Positions 53,141-63,811 of a stretch of 64,000 bases of DNA are shown one piece after another. The translations under genes were made by a program, and so were the position numbers. The first letter of the stretch is position 1. Each line of letters begins with the position of its first letter. The DNA is from Lamprocystis purpurea DSM 4197. Lineage in GTDB: Bacteria > Pseudomonadota > Gammaproteobacteria > Chromatiales > Chromatiaceae. The notes under the pieces were generated by a model, which had not been told where the DNA came from, searched no databases, and worked only from the letters and a program-made list of their open reading frames with translations. The stretch is from positions 30,512 to 94,511 of the forward strand of contig NZ_KB902475.1 in NCBI RefSeq assembly GCF_000379525.1. The letters run 5' to 3'.

Positions 53141-56100
53141 CGCTGTTGCTCCGCCAGCAGGGAGGTGATCTCGTCGAGCAACTCGGACTCCTGGAACGGT
53201 TTGCTGAGATAGCGGTTGACCCCGAGCGCCAGAGCGTGATCGCGATGCTTCGGGCCGGCGCGCGAGGTGATCATGATGATCGGCAGATCGCGCAACCGCT
53301 CCGACCGGCGGATGTGGCGGGTGAGTTCATAACCGTCCATCCGCGGCATCTCGATATCCAACAGGATCAGGTCGGGCCGCCGCGCGTCGAGCAAGGTCAG
53401 CGCCTCGACACCATCGTTGGCGGTGATCACCTCCATCTGCTGGCGCCGCAGCAAGCGCGCGGTGACCCGGCGCACGGTCAGGGAGTCATCCACGACCATC
53501 ACACAGACCGGCTGAAGCGCGGCAACGGCGACGCCCTGGCTGGGTGGCAGGTAATCATGGACGGCACCGGAGCGTAACAGGGCGAGCACATCCAGAATCA
53601 GGGCGACTCGCCCATCCGGCAGGATGGCGCCGCCGGCCAGCCAGCGCACCGTGGCCAACCGGGCGCCCAAGGGTTTGACGAGGATCCGGGCACTCTCGAT
53701 CAGGGCGTCCACCTGCAAGGCCACACGCAGGTCGCCTACCCGCGCGAGCAGCAGCGGCAGCCAGCGCTGCTCACCCAGGCGGGGCTCCAGACCGGGATCG
53801 AGCAACCGACCCAGATAAGCCACCCGATACGCGTGACCCTGATAATCGAAGTCCCGGCCCCGCCCTTGATAGATCGCCGCGAGATCGTCCCGACCGATGC
53901 GCGCGACGCCCTCGATGGCGGCATGCGGCAGCGCGTAGACACTCGCACCCACCCGCACCAGGAAGGCATCCAGGATGGCGAGTGTCAGCGGCAGTCGGAT
54001 ACTGAATCGTGCGCCTTGCCCAGGGATCGAGCTCAGGTCGATCGTACCGTTGGCGGCCTTGATTTCGGAAGCCACCACGTCCAGGCCGACACCGCGTCCG
54101 GAAATCTGCGTGACCTGCCCCAAGGTGGTGAATCCCGGTTCGAAGACAAACTGCATCAGCGCATCGGCCTCGAGTTCCGCCTGCGCCGGCAACAGACCGC
54201 GGGCGACCGCCTGGGCGCGGATCGCCGCCAGATCAAGTCCGCGTCCATCGTCGCTCAGGTGAATCACCACCTCGTTGCCCTCCCGACTCAGGGCCAGGGT
54301 GACAGTCCCGGCGGCCGGCTTGTCGGCGGCGGCTCGTCCCGGCGGCGCCTCCAGGCCGTGGTCCACGGCATTGCGCAGCAAATGTTCCAGAGGCGCCGCC
54401 AGGCGGTCAAGGATGGAGCGGTCGAGTTCCACTTCCGGTCCGATCACCTCCAGGCGGGCGGACTTGCCCAGGCTCTCCGCCGTCTGACGCACTAGACGAT
54501 GCAACCGCGGGACCACCTGAACAAAGGGCACCATCCGCGTGCGCAGCAACCCGTCCTGTACATCGCTCGCCAGCCGCGCCTGCTGGGTCAGCAGATCCGC
54601 GGACTCGCGTTGGTAACCGCCCAGCAGGTCCCGCAGACTGACCAGATCATTCACCGTCTCGGCCAGACCGCGGGAGAGCTGCTGAAAGGTCGAAAAGCGG
54701 TCCAGCTCCAGTGGATCGAAGGCAGGCCCCGACGCTTCGACCGCCCCCTCACGCTCGTAGTGAGCGCGGATCTGGGTCTCGGTCTCGGTCTCCAACTGGC
54801 GCAACTGATCGCGCAATCGCCGCACGGTCTGGTCGAGTTCCCCGAGACCGACACTCAGCAAACCGTTGCGTTGAGTGAGACGCGCGCGGTACAGACCGAT
54901 CTCCCCGGCCGCATCGACCAGCCGGTTGATGAGGTCGGAGCGCACCCGAACCTGCGGTACCGTCACCCCCCCGACGTCCCTGGGTCCATCCGCCGGAGCG
55001 GACACCAGGTCCGGTGCCGCCGCGACCTCGGGAGACGCGGGCGCATCGGCAGCGACACTGACGGCCGAGCGCAGGATCGCCCGTTCGGTTTCGTCCGTCG
55101 AGCCCGTTGGAACCGGCTCAGGCTCCTGATTCAAAGCCACCACCAGGGCCGCGGCACGCGGGAGCGGCGTGTGCTGTTCCAGCGCATCCATTTGCAGTGA
55201 CAGGGTGTCCACGGTCCGCTGCGCCAACTCCAGGGTCGTATCGTCGACCTGCCCCCGAGCGACGCGGACCGCGGTCAACCGCGTCTCCAGCGCGTGGCTC
55301 AGGTCGCCGATGGGAGTCAGGCCAGCCAGGCGCGCACTGCCCTTGAGCGTATGCAATAGCCGGTTGATACCGTCAAGCACACCAAGGTCTTGAGGCGCCA
55401 ACTGCCAGCTTCGAAGCTTGGCATCGATCCCGTCGAGCAGATCGCGGCCGTCCTCGAGGAACAGGCTCAAGAGATCCTGATCGTCGGGCTCGCCTGCCGG
55501 TTCGCAAGGCGGATCTGTGCGCTCCTGGCCTGCCGGTTGACTGGCCGGCACGGACTCGGGACCTTCGGTCAACTCACTCGCCGGGGGTAAGGTGACCGTC
55601 TCCAGTTCGGCGTCCAGGGCGTCAACCGCCGCCTCCAGTGCAGCGGCCAAGCTCTCCGCGGCAACCCTGCCGGGATCTTGCGGACGCGGCGCGCGCACTG
55701 GCGTCAGCTTCGGCAATTCGTCTACTGACCGCACCGCTCCAGACGCGCCGGAACGATCGCTACCACCCTCCTCAGAGAGCGCACGCTCATCGGACAAATC
55801 GAGGAAAGCGACCAGCTCCAAGTCCCGCTGCGCCGCCTCGCCCCCGTTGACACCGCCCGCCACCGCGGGATCAGACACCGACCGCGCGTCGGATTGCGCA
55901 GGGTCGATGAACCGCGGCTCAAGCCGCCCCTGATCCAGCAAGACACTCACTGCCTCGACCGGGCCCGACTTACCATCGTCGTCGGATACCACCGGCGCAG
56001 AATCAGGCAGCCACAGCGGTGGTAGGCTGAAACCCTCGAGATCAAGATCGAGCGACGATGCCGGCACCACGGGCGCCTCCCAGGCCACCGCGGATACGCC

Positions 56101-58977
56101 CTCCGACACCGTGATCGCGGTCAGGTCCGCGGCCAGGGCGAGCAACAGATCCGCCCCGGTATCGATCGCGGGAAGTTCCGCGGTGCGCTGCGCAATGCCA
56201 TCCACGGCCCGCTCGATCAGCTCCAAGGTGACCGCGGTGGCGGCCTCGGCGGCGATTTGCAGCGCGCGCAGACGCCGCTCCAGTAACCGCGCAACATCCG
56301 CGATCGAGTCGATGCCCGACATCCGGGCACTGCCGCTGAGCGTATGCAGCGCGCGTACGGTCCCCTCATCCGGCACCGCATCACCGGCTGCCGCCCGCAC
56401 CAGAAAGGCACGCACGTCATCCAGATGACCGCGGGTCTCGGCACGAAAGATGGCCAGGAGTTCGTCGTCCGCGACAAACACACTGGCGTGATCCGTCAAG
56501 TCCGCCGCGGTCACCGCGGCGGCCTGCGGTGCCTCGGGCGGCGCCGCGGCGGCGACCACGGGTGCCGTCGCGGGCGGCGCATTCAGCCAGTCGAGTTGCG
56601 CCGCAAACCAGCGATCAGCCGATTCAACGAGCAACCCGTCCGTGGGCCACTGCGTCACCGCCGCGGTCACGTCGGCGCCGGACCCGATCTCCTGCTCCCC
56701 CTCGTGCCGCGCCTCTGCCGGGCGAGCGGCGGGCACCAGCACCTCCGACGACTCCGGCCAGGCGCTCGCCGGCGCGTCCGCCGACTGTCGATCCGGGGAC
56801 GTCAAAGCGGCCGATCCGGCACCGGACGGCTGCCCCAGTTGCGCCGCCCGCGCCACCAGACCGGCGATGTCCAGCGGACGCTGCTGCGCCTCCGCGGCAA
56901 CCAGATGCGGCAGCACCTCGACCACCTCGGCCAGCCAGGCGACGCCTGCGGCATCCGGTACGAGACCCAGCTCCAGCAGCCCGTTGAGGACTCCCTCAGC
57001 GGCCTCAGTGAGGTCGGCAACCCGCACGGCACCAACCAGCCGCCCGCTCCCCTTCAGGGTATGGAAGCTTCGACGCAACGCACTGAGCTCAGACTCATCG
57101 GCCAGGTTGTCTTGCCACCGCGCGAATCGCTCGCCGATCGCTTGCGTCTCCTCCTGCGCCTCCTCCAGGAAGATATCGAGAAACTCGGGCGAGATACCCG
57201 TTGCTTGGGCGGGACGCGCTGCACCTGCATCGGCAACAGCCGCGACAGCGTCGCTGTCGACGAGCGCGGGTGCGGGCGCGGGTGCCGCAGCGATGCGCTC
57301 CACGGTGTCGGCCTGGTCCGCATCGCCTGGCGCGGCACCGAGCGCGCGATCGAGGTCACGCAGCGCATCGGCAGACTGGCGAATCAGGTCGTGATCCTCC
57401 GGCTCGCCTTCTTCGACCCGCTCGATGTGGAGTTCCAAGGCGGCGATGGCATCCGCCAGAAAACCGAACTCCAAGTCCCGCGGCCAGCGATCCGCCGCCA
57501 GATAGCGGCGCCGAACCATCACCGCGAGGTCCGTGGCGACCTGGGCCGCCGCATCGTCGCCAAGGATCTGCAAGGCTCCGGCCACCCGTGACAGGCACTC
57601 AGGGACTTCGCGGAAACGGGCCGGATGGGCCCCCTGAACACGGCAGGCAAGGATCGCGTCCCGCACGCCCACGAACTCGGCCCGTGCTTCGCGCAAGGTG
57701 GCCTTCTGCAACTCCGCGACATAGAGTCCGGGCGCGATGACGCTACCCGTGGGGGGGTCACGATGCTCCGCATAGGCCTGTATCACGGCCTCGATGCCCA
57801 GCAAATCGGCCGCCAGCGCTTCCAGCCGCTGGATCTCCTCGGCCGTTTCGGCCGGCACCAGCTCGCCGAAACCGTCCGCCAGCAGGCGCAGCCGCTCGGG
57901 CAGATCGCCGGTATCGGCAACGTCCAGCGTGCGCGCCAGAACCCGCAGACCCGTCCTGATCTCGTCCAATGGAGCCCGATCATCGCGCCCACCGCGCACA
58001 AAGGCGTCCAGCCGTTCCTTCAGGGGCGTCAGCTCGCTCAACATCGCCTGGGCCAGGCCGGCCAGGGCATCGGACGCGGCATTGCCGGCGTGCGTTCGGT
58101 CGGCGGCCAAACCATGCACCCGCTGATAATGGGCCTGGATATCGTCTACGCTGGAGGTCTGAATCGAGTGACCGGATAGCGCGCCGAGAAAGGCATCGAT
58201 CAGTTGGCGGGCTTCCGCGTCGGGCCATTCGGGCGGTGTATCGACCAGCGGCTTGAACACCCGATCCAAGCGCCCGACCAGGGTCTGGGCATCCGCATCG
58301 GCGGCGATCTCCCCGCCTTGCATGCTCACCGCATAGGCTTCGGCCAAGCGAAATAAGTCCGCCAGAATGCCGTCTTTCAGGAACCGGTGGAGTTGATGGA
58401 ACAGACGCCCGAGTTTGATCAGGCCCTCACTGCTGGTCGCCGGGCGGTACCACTCGACCAGATCGCGGTGAAAATGCGGCCGCACCTTACGAAAGACCGC
58501 GGTGAGTGCCTCCAGCGCCTCCGACGGCAGGTCTTCCTCCTCCTCGGCCAGTACCGAACCCGGAACCAGCAGCTCCGCCTGAGTCAGCGGGGGAGCACCC
58601 CGCGATGCGCGCAGATCGTTGATGGTCGGCCACAGGCTCAGGGGGTCGCTCGCGACGCCGACGTCCAATCGATCCAGATGGTTCGGCAGTTGGATCAGGG
58701 CCAGCATCATGGCCTCGGCAGCCTCCTTGGGGCTGCGCACGCGATCCTCGGCCATGGCATCGCATAACCGCTGCATCTCGTCCGCCAGACGCGCGGGCAG
58801 AGTGAGTTGCAGCGCGAGCAGCACCCCGCGAATCTCGAACAGGGCGTCCACCGCATCGCCCAGGGACCCGGATTCGCTGGTTTGCCCGTAGACTTCGACG
58901 CGTTCGGTGACCCGACGCAGGGTCGCGGCGATTTCGCTCTTGACCCACTTCAGACCGCCGACAACCTTTTCTGCCAT
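53137..58977 (-). CDS. chpA: ChpA hybrid chemotaxis kinase for twitching motility
   Basis: A 1946-residue CheA-type kinase. The N-terminal 550 residues are FimL-like. Histidine phosphotransfer domains have His at about 639 (RRSFHTLKGSGRLVG), 878 (VRALHTLSGSARM) and 1209 (NRLLHTLKGSARLAG); earlier degenerate ones may exist. The ATPase follows, with N box RNAVDHGLEAP, G1 SDDGRGLD and G2 GRGVGLDVV, then a CheW-like domain. A receiver ends the protein (VVDDSLTVRR, with phospho-acceptor Asp in LILLDIEMPRMDGYE). ATG at 58977 (MAEKVVGGLKW) is preferred to an upstream TTG. It phosphorylates PilG and PilH to control type IV pilus motors. Confidence 0.95.
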   Translation of the reverse strand: MAEKVVGGLKWVKSEIAATLRRVTERVEVYGQTSESGSLGDAVDALFEIRGVLLALQLTLPARLADEMQRLCDAMAEDRVRSPKEAAEAMMLALIQLPNHLDRLDVGVASDPLSLWPTINDLRASRGAPPLTQAELLVPGSVLAEEEEDLPSEALEALTAVFRKVRPHFHRDLVEWYRPATSSEGLIKLGRLFHQLHRFLKDGILADLFRLAEAYAVSMQGGEIAADADAQTLVGRLDRVFKPLVDTPPEWPDAEARQLIDAFLGALSGHSIQTSSVDDIQAHYQRVHGLAADRTHAGNAASDALAGLAQAMLSELTPLKERLDAFVRGGRDDRAPLDEIRTGLRVLARTLDVADTGDLPERLRLLADGFGELVPAETAEEIQRLEALAADLLGIEAVIQAYAEHRDPPTGSVIAPGLYVAELQKATLREARAEFVGVRDAILACRVQGAHPARFREVPECLSRVAGALQILGDDAAAQVATDLAVMVRRRYLAADRWPRDLEFGFLADAIAALELHIERVEEGEPEDHDLIRQSADALRDLDRALGAAPGDADQADTVERIAAAPAPAPALVDSDAVAAVADAGAARPAQATGISPEFLDIFLEEAQEETQAIGERFARWQDNLADESELSALRRSFHTLKGSGRLVGAVRVADLTEAAEGVLNGLLELGLVPDAAGVAWLAEVVEVLPHLVAAEAQQRPLDIAGLVARAAQLGQPSGAGSAALTSPDRQSADAPASAWPESSEVLVPAARPAEARHEGEQEIGSGADVTAAVTQWPTDGLLVESADRWFAAQLDWLNAPPATAPVVAAAAPPEAPQAAAVTAADLTDHASVFVADDELLAIFRAETRGHLDDVRAFLVRAAAGDAVPDEGTVRALHTLSGSARMSGIDSIADVARLLERRLRALQIAAEAATAVTLELIERAVDGIAQRTAELPAIDTGADLLLALAADLTAITVSEGVSAVAWEAPVVPASSLDLDLEGFSLPPLWLPDSAPVVSDDDGKSGPVEAVSVLLDQGRLEPRFIDPAQSDARSVSDPAVAGGVNGGEAAQRDLELVAFLDLSDERALSEEGGSDRSGASGAVRSVDELPKLTPVRAPRPQDPGRVAAESLAAALEAAVDALDAELETVTLPPASELTEGPESVPASQPAGQERTDPPCEPAGEPDDQDLLSLFLEDGRDLLDGIDAKLRSWQLAPQDLGVLDGINRLLHTLKGSARLAGLTPIGDLSHALETRLTAVRVARGQVDDTTLELAQRTVDTLSLQMDALEQHTPLPRAAALVVALNQEPEPVPTGSTDETERAILRSAVSVAADAPASPEVAAAPDLVSAPADGPRDVGGVTVPQVRVRSDLINRLVDAAGEIGLYRARLTQRNGLLSVGLGELDQTVRRLRDQLRQLETETETQIRAHYEREGAVEASGPAFDPLELDRFSTFQQLSRGLAETVNDLVSLRDLLGGYQRESADLLTQQARLASDVQDGLLRTRMVPFVQVVPRLHRLVRQTAESLGKSARLEVIGPEVELDRSILDRLAAPLEHLLRNAVDHGLEAPPGRAAADKPAAGTVTLALSREGNEVVIHLSDDGRGLDLAAIRAQAVARGLLPAQAELEADALMQFVFEPGFTTLGQVTQISGRGVGLDVVASEIKAANGTIDLSSIPGQGARFSIRLPLTLAILDAFLVRVGASVYALPHAAIEGVARIGRDDLAAIYQGRGRDFDYQGHAYRVAYLGRLLDPGLEPRLGEQRWLPLLLARVGDLRVALQVDALIESARILVKPLGARLATVRWLAGGAILPDGRVALILDVLALLRSGAVHDYLPPSQGVAVAALQPVCVMVVDDSLTVRRVTARLLRRQQMEVITANDGVEALTLLDARRPDLILLDIEMPRMDGYELTRHIRRSERLRDLPIIMITSRAGPKHRDHALALGVNRYLSKPFQESELLDEITSLLAEQQR

Positions 58978-59046
58978 GGGATCACTGCCCCTGGGTGAGG
59001 CCTTGGACAAGGCACTGAAACCGGCCGCGAGCCAGGCCGCGGTCCA

Positions 59047-61080
59047 TCAGCTCAACCGAAAACCCGCCACCGAGCGCTGCAATTCGGTGACCAGACTCAC
59101 GAGTTCCTCCACCGCCGCGGCGGCCCGCCGGGTCCCGTCCGCGTTCTCCTCGGTGATCCCCCGGATTGCCTGCACAGTCGCGTTGATCTCCGCCGACTGA
59201 TCGGATTGAAGCGCAGAGGAATCGGCGATGCGCTTGGTCAGGTCGGCGATGTACGCCGAGACGTTCTCGATCTCGCGCAGTGCCTCCCCGGCGTTCTCGG
59301 CCAGATTCGCCCCCTCCACCACGCCCGCGGTGCTGGCCTCCATGGAACTCACCGCCTCATTGGTGTCGGCCTGAATGGTACGCACCAGCACCTCGATTTG
59401 CTTGGTCGCGTTGCGCGAACGCTCGGCAAGGCGCTGCACCTCGTCGGCAACCACCGCAAAACCGCGTCCGGCGTCGCCGGCCATGGCCGCCTGCATGGCG
59501 GCGTTCAGGGCCAGGATATTGGTCTGATCGGCGATGTCGTCGATCAGCTCGACGATCTCGCCGATTTCCTGCGAACTCTCGCCGAGCCGCTTGATGCGCT
59601 TCGCGGTCTCCTGGATCTGTTCGCGGATCGCGTCCATGCCCGCAATGGTGTCGCGCACGGTCCGGGCACCCCGCCCCGCCACCTGTAGCGACCGCGAGGC
59701 GACCTCGGCCGACTCGATGGCGTTGTTGGCCACTTGATTGATCTGCTCCGTCAATGACCGAATGGCCCCGGACGCCAGCGTGATCTGCGCGGCCTGCGCC
59801 GCGGCCGCCTCGGTCAAGCGCACGGCGATGGTGCGGCTTTCCTGTGACGCCTGCGCGACCTTCGCGGCAGTGGCATTGATGGTCGCAACCAGGCCCCGCA
59901 GGGCCTCCACCGCAAAATTGACCGAGTCGGCGATGGCCCCGGTCTTGTCCTCGGTCACCGTGGCCGTCACGGTCAAGTCGCCGTCGGCCAGATTGCCCAT
60001 CTCGTCGAGCAGGCGCAGGATGGCCTGCTCGTCACACCCGCTCTGGGCCAACGCGGCCGCCACGCGCCGCCGCGCGTCCGACACCACGCGGACACCGAGC
60101 GCGATCAACCCGGCCAGTGCCAGGGCGGTGAACAGCGGCACCGCCCAGGGCCCGACCGGCAGGGGTCCGACCCGCGCTTCCAGCGGTGCCTCGCGACCGG
60201 CAGCCGCCAAGGTGTCCAGCGCGGTAGCGAACGCCGACCCGGCCTCCTGCAAGGGTGCCAGGGCATCGATCGCCGGCAGCGCCCGCGGCACCAGTTCGCG
60301 CAGCGCATCGACGCCGGTGCGCATCGCGGTCCACAGCAGGGCGGTCTGCGCCAGTGCATCGCGCGTTGCGGTCGCGCCGCGGGTGCCCGCCTGCGCGGTC
60401 AGCGCCTCCAGGTGCACGGTAAACTCTTTGGTCACGGCATCGTCGGCATCCCCCGCCACCGACCCCGGCTGACCACCGACCAGCAACCGCTCCAAACCGG
60501 CATTCATGGCCTGGAGGCGCGCCAATTGGCGACCGGCCTCCCAGGCCTGCCCAGCGGGCGCGCCCTCGGCAACGATCAACTCGGCGGATCGGGTCATGGC
60601 AGCCCCGACGTCCGGCAGCAGGGCCGCGGTGGACTGAATCAGGTCGCGCATCCCCAGCAGATCGGCCTGTGCGTCAAGGATGCGATCCGCCGTCCCGCGA
60701 TAGGCGATCCAGGCGGTCTGCGCGGCGCGCAGGTGCGGTTCGACGCGCGCCAGTGAGGCCGACAACCCCTCGGCTGCCGACCCGGCCGGCAGCGCGTCCA
60801 TCCCCCGCTGCACCTGATCCCGCTCGGCCCGCAGCCGATCGAAAGCACCCGGATCACCAGCGACCGCCGCGCCCGCGGCAAGGGTCATTTGCTGACCCGG
60901 GGCCTGCTGAGCAGCCGCTGCCAGTGACAAACGTGCGTAGCCATCCGCGACCTTCCTCATCAGGACATCACTCGCCAGCGCCAGGGCGGCGCAGACCAGG
61001 GCGAACGCCGCCCAGCCGATCACCGCGCCATTGAGCGCGCCGACGGTGTTGCCCCGCCCTAAATCGCTTCGCTTCGCCAT
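59047..61080 (-). CDS. pilJ: PilJ methyl-accepting chemoreceptor
   Basis: A 677-residue chemoreceptor of the Pil-Chp pathway. A first membrane segment ([20 protein letters not shown]) precedes a long periplasmic helical domain with PilJ-type repeats, then a second membrane segment near residue 320 ([20 protein letters not shown]). The cytoplasmic signalling tip is conserved ([20 protein letters not shown], then [18 protein letters not shown]). ATG at 61080 ([10 protein letters not shown]) overlaps the pilI stop. The apparent longer N-terminus has no homology. Confidence 0.93.
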   Translation of the reverse strand: MAKRSDLGRGNTVGALNGAVIGWAAFALVCAALALASDVLMRKVADGYARLSLAAAAQQAPGQQMTLAAGAAVAGDPGAFDRLRAERDQVQRGMDALPAGSAAEGLSASLARVEPHLRAAQTAWIAYRGTADRILDAQADLLGMRDLIQSTAALLPDVGAAMTRSAELIVAEGAPAGQAWEAGRQLARLQAMNAGLERLLVGGQPGSVAGDADDAVTKEFTVHLEALTAQAGTRGATATRDALAQTALLWTAMRTGVDALRELVPRALPAIDALAPLQEAGSAFATALDTLAAAGREAPLEARVGPLPVGPWAVPLFTALALAGLIALGVRVVSDARRRVAAALAQSGCDEQAILRLLDEMGNLADGDLTVTATVTEDKTGAIADSVNFAVEALRGLVATINATAAKVAQASQESRTIAVRLTEAAAAQAAQITLASGAIRSLTEQINQVANNAIESAEVASRSLQVAGRGARTVRDTIAGMDAIREQIQETAKRIKRLGESSQEIGEIVELIDDIADQTNILALNAAMQAAMAGDAGRGFAVVADEVQRLAERSRNATKQIEVLVRTIQADTNEAVSSMEASTAGVVEGANLAENAGEALREIENVSAYIADLTKRIADSSALQSDQSAEINATVQAIRGITEENADGTRRAAAAVEELVSLVTELQRSVAGFRLS

Positions 61081-61661
61081 CGCGTTCCAACTCCGGGTCC
61101 GGTTGAAGTTTCCTGGCTGACCAGGGAATCCGCGAGCAGCAGGTCCAGAGCGATCACCGGAACCACCGCACCCGCCAACGAGAAAGCGCCTTGGGCGAAG
61201 GGTTGCAGCACACCGAGTCCGGCAGACGGCCCGGCACACCGCTGCGCCTCCGCAAAATGACGGATACCGAGCACCTCGTTCGCCACCAATCCGCAAGGCA
61301 GGTCATCCTGGCGCACCACCAGAACGCGGTCCGTCTCCCGCCGCGCCGGCACGCCGCCTTGGGTCAGCGTGGCCAGGTCCAGGAGCGGGAGTAAGGTTCC
61401 GCGGTTATTGGCGACACCCAACATCCAGGGCTTGGTCCCCGGCACCGGGGTCAGGTCGGCGGGCACACTCAAAACCTCGACCACCTGATCCAGGGGGGCG
61501 AGCAGCCGTGACGCACCGACCCGGAACAGGATCCCCGACCAGCGCCCCGCCGCCGGCGCGTCCTCCGGCAACCGCGTGGTCAGTGCGCGAAAGCGAGCCT
61601 CGACCCCGGCCAGCAGGTCGAACAACGCGGCGCCCGTGGCAACCGGTGAGTCCATCGCCAT
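61059..61661 (-). CDS. pilI: PilI, CheW-type coupling protein
   Basis: A 200-residue CheW-domain protein joining PilJ to Chp[21 protein letters not shown] and [20 protein letters not shown] are the CheW core, with [20 protein letters not shown] after it. The start shares one base with the pilH stop and the end overlaps pilJ, so the operon is tightly coupled. Confidence 0.92.
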   Translation of the reverse strand: MAMDSPVATGAALFDLLAGVEARFRALTTRLPEDAPAAGRWSGILFRVGASRLLAPLDQVVEVLSVPADLTPVPGTKPWMLGVANNRGTLLPLLDLATLTQGGVPARRETDRVLVVRQDDLPCGLVANEVLGIRHFAEAQRCAGPSAGLGVLQPFAQGAFSLAGAVVPVIALDLLLADSLVSQETSTGPGVGTRWRSEAI

Positions 61662-62107
61662 CAGCGCTGGAGCGCCGCTTGGACGCGCGCCAGCAACTCG
61701 GTCGCGGCCACCGGCTTGATGAGATAGTCCACGGCACCCTGCCGCATCCCCCAGACGCGGTCGGTGGGCTGGTCCTTGGTCGTCACCATAATGATCGGAA
61801 TGCCTGCCGTCGCCGCGTCCCGGTGCAGCATGCGAGTGGCCTGGAAGCCGTTGAGCACGGGCATGATCACGTCCATCAGGATGACATCCGGCTGAAGCCG
61901 CCGCGCCATTTCGATCCCCTGCTCACCGTTGGTCGCCGTCTCGACGTGGTACCCGGCCTTGCTCAACACATTGGAAAAAATGCGGGACTCGGTGGGTGAG
62001 TCATCGACGATCAGTACGGTGGCCGGCGCGCATTCCGGTCCGCCGCCGGGCGAACCGGTGCCCGGGCTGGGACCAGCCTCGTCGCGACCGCGGGAAACAT
62101 TGATCAT
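61661..62107 (-). CDS. pilH: PilH, single-domain response regulator
   Basis: A 148-residue CheY-like receiver with an N-terminal tail of about 27 residues. VLIVDDSPTESRIF starts the fold, LMDVIMPVLNGF holds the phospho-acceptor Asp, and VTTKDQPTDR and IKPVAA complete the active site. PilH counterbalances PilG on pilus retraction. It lies 9 nt after pilG. Confidence 0.93.
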   Translation of the reverse strand: MINVSRGRDEAGPSPGTGSPGGGPECAPATVLIVDDSPTESRIFSNVLSKAGYHVETATNGEQGIEMARRLQPDVILMDVIMPVLNGFQATRMLHRDAATAGIPIIMVTTKDQPTDRVWGMRQGAVDYLIKPVAATELLARVQAALQR

Positions 62108-62116
62108 AGCTAGGCT

Positions 62117-62554
62117 CTATGTTTGACGGAACTCGTCTTGGTCCGCGCTGCCCGCGCGGCGCCGCAACGAGCCGCGCACCGCATCGAGCAACTCCTCACC
62201 GGTGAAGGGCTTGGACAGATAAAGGCCAGCCCCGACCAGGCGGCCCTTCGCCCGGTCGAATAATCCGTCCTTGCTGGAGAGCATCACCACCGGCGTATGC
62301 CGCAGTTGCGCATTGGCCTTGATCAAGGCGCAGGTATGATACCCGTCCAGCCGCGGCATCATGATATCGACAAACACCAGATCCGGCTTGAACTCCATGA
62401 TCTTGCCCAAGGCCTCGAAACCGTCCTCGGCGGTCCGCACCTCGCAGCCTGCCTTGGTCAACAGGCCCTCGGCGGCACGGCGGATCGTCTTGCTGTCGTC
62501 GATCACCAGCACCCTCGCCCCGCGCAGGTCACTGTCCGCGTCCGCGTCATTCAT
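62117..62554 (-). CDS. pilG: PilG, single-domain response regulator
   Basis: A 145-residue CheY-like receiver, first gene of the Pil-Chp operon. VLVIDDSKTIRRAA, phospho-acceptor Asp in VFVDIMMPRLDGYH, LSSKDGLFDRAKG and LSKPF are all intact. ATG 62554 (MNDADADSD) is preferred because a GGGG-containing site lies before it; ATG 62572 is a second option. PilG promotes pilus extension. Confidence 0.93.
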   Translation of the reverse strand: MNDADADSDLRGARVLVIDDSKTIRRAAEGLLTKAGCEVRTAEDGFEALGKIMEFKPDLVFVDIMMPRLDGYHTCALIKANAQLRHTPVVMLSSKDGLFDRAKGRLVGAGLYLSKPFTGEELLDAVRGSLRRRAGSADQDEFRQT

Positions 62555-62708
62555 GGGCTGCAACCCCGCCATGCGATTGGTATCCGCGCTCGAACACTGC
62601 CGTGGCACCACGGCGGTCCGCCCCGCACAATCCTGGGGCGACTCAAGTCAAAACCCTGACATGGCACCTTGCGCCACGTGTCTTTGTGCTGACCAATGTT
62701 GTACCACG

Positions 62709-62727
62709 TGTACCAGGGACTGGTACA
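62709..62727. promoter_or_regulatory. Perfect dyad TGTACCAG-GGA-CTGGTACA upstream of pilG
   Basis: Eight-base perfect inverted arms with a three-base spacer, 155 nt upstream of pilG, and a third GTACCA half just before (62701). The size fits a dimeric regulator's operator. It sits between pilG and the end of the unknown gene, so a weak terminator is another reading. Confidence 0.35.
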
Positions 62728-62871
62728 GCCGTGGATTGTAAACCGCGCTTCAAGTCACAGTTCCCGTTCCGATCCGACAAAAAAACACATAACGGATACC
62801 CGCAAAAATCCCGCTGATGACCAGGGCGCGGATCGGGGCGCGTCGCGGAACTGGGGAAGCGCGGCATCGCT

Positions 62872-63633
62872 TCACCGCAGTACCGTTTCCCGAATAGTAA
62901 TTTCAAGCAGGGCATGACGTTCGCGTGCATCCTGAATCAAGGAGTCGGCATCGTACTGGCTGATCGCAAAAAAAGTCTCGATGGTTTCCCGGATCTCCAT
63001 CCCCTCATGCAGCAGTTCCTTCGGCATCCATTGCTCGAATTGTTCACGGTATTTCCCGGTCAACAAATCATCGATACAAGCCTCTTGCAGCAACTCGCCG
63101 TCGCGGTTGATCCAGCCGATATCAAGCAGTTGAGTGATGAAAGACGGCACTTGCCGGATCCCGGTCAGCGCCTTGAAACCGACCGCCAGCTTGGATGTGA
63201 ACCGGCGACAGACCTCCTTCGCGATCAGCTTGGCGATCAGCTTATCCAGATCGTCACTGAGTCGTTGATACTGAACCAGATCGTTCCGTCCCTGCTGCGC
63301 CCGCTCCAGCACTTCGCTGGGCACGATATGGATTGAGATTTCCATTATTTTCTGATCCTCGTCGCTGACGGTCAACTGTATATCCATATTCAGACTCTTC
63401 ATCTGCCGAATCAGTTTCCGTCGTTCCTCCGGAGAACTATTTGCCGTCAACCGCTCACCGTGCCGTTCCATGTCGAGGATCGTTCGCACCAGACCGGAAC
63501 CCATTTTCGGGAAGAAAATATTGGAAAAGCGATAAAGGGCAAGTAACTTCTCCGTGGAAACATTGTCCGCGTTAAGATAGATCGGCGAGAAGAGAATCGG
63601 ATCAGCGCGCAACAACGACGCTTTGTGGCCCAT
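62872..63633 (-). CDS. Unrecognised 253-residue cytoplasmic protein
   Basis: I do not recognise this family. It has no signal peptide or membrane segment. Composition is helical and charged, with IKQ-like stretches (KLIRQMKSLNMDIQLTVSDE, LERAQQGRNDLVQYQRLSDD, KLIAKLIAKEVCRRFTSKL). GC content is lower than that of its neighbours, suggesting transfer. It lies upstream of the Pil-Chp operon on the same strand but 317 nt away, with no coupling evidence. Confidence 0.65.
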   Translation of the reverse strand: MGHKASLLRADPILFSPIYLNADNVSTEKLLALYRFSNIFFPKMGSGLVRTILDMERHGERLTANSSPEERRKLIRQMKSLNMDIQLTVSDEDQKIMEISIHIVPSEVLERAQQGRNDLVQYQRLSDDLDKLIAKLIAKEVCRRFTSKLAVGFKALTGIRQVPSFITQLLDIGWINRDGELLQEACIDDLLTGKYREQFEQWMPKELLHEGMEIRETIETFFAISQYDADSLIQDARERHALLEITIRETVLR

Positions 63634-63811
63634 GACATCAACCTTCAGGCGTTGTATATCGTTCCGATACTGCGGAAGGGCAGACGATAAATAACATAAG
63701 AAACCTGAAACTCTTTCGGCTCATGAGGCCAAGTGTGTGAGCCTTTATTAATTTAGAATGATAGACGATAATGAAATACCGCACAGCACATAATTATCTT
63801 TTTGGACTGAT

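Noticed and set aside
56344..57591. 415-codon plus-strand ORF
   Set aside because: Antisense to chpA, which has strong domain motifs.
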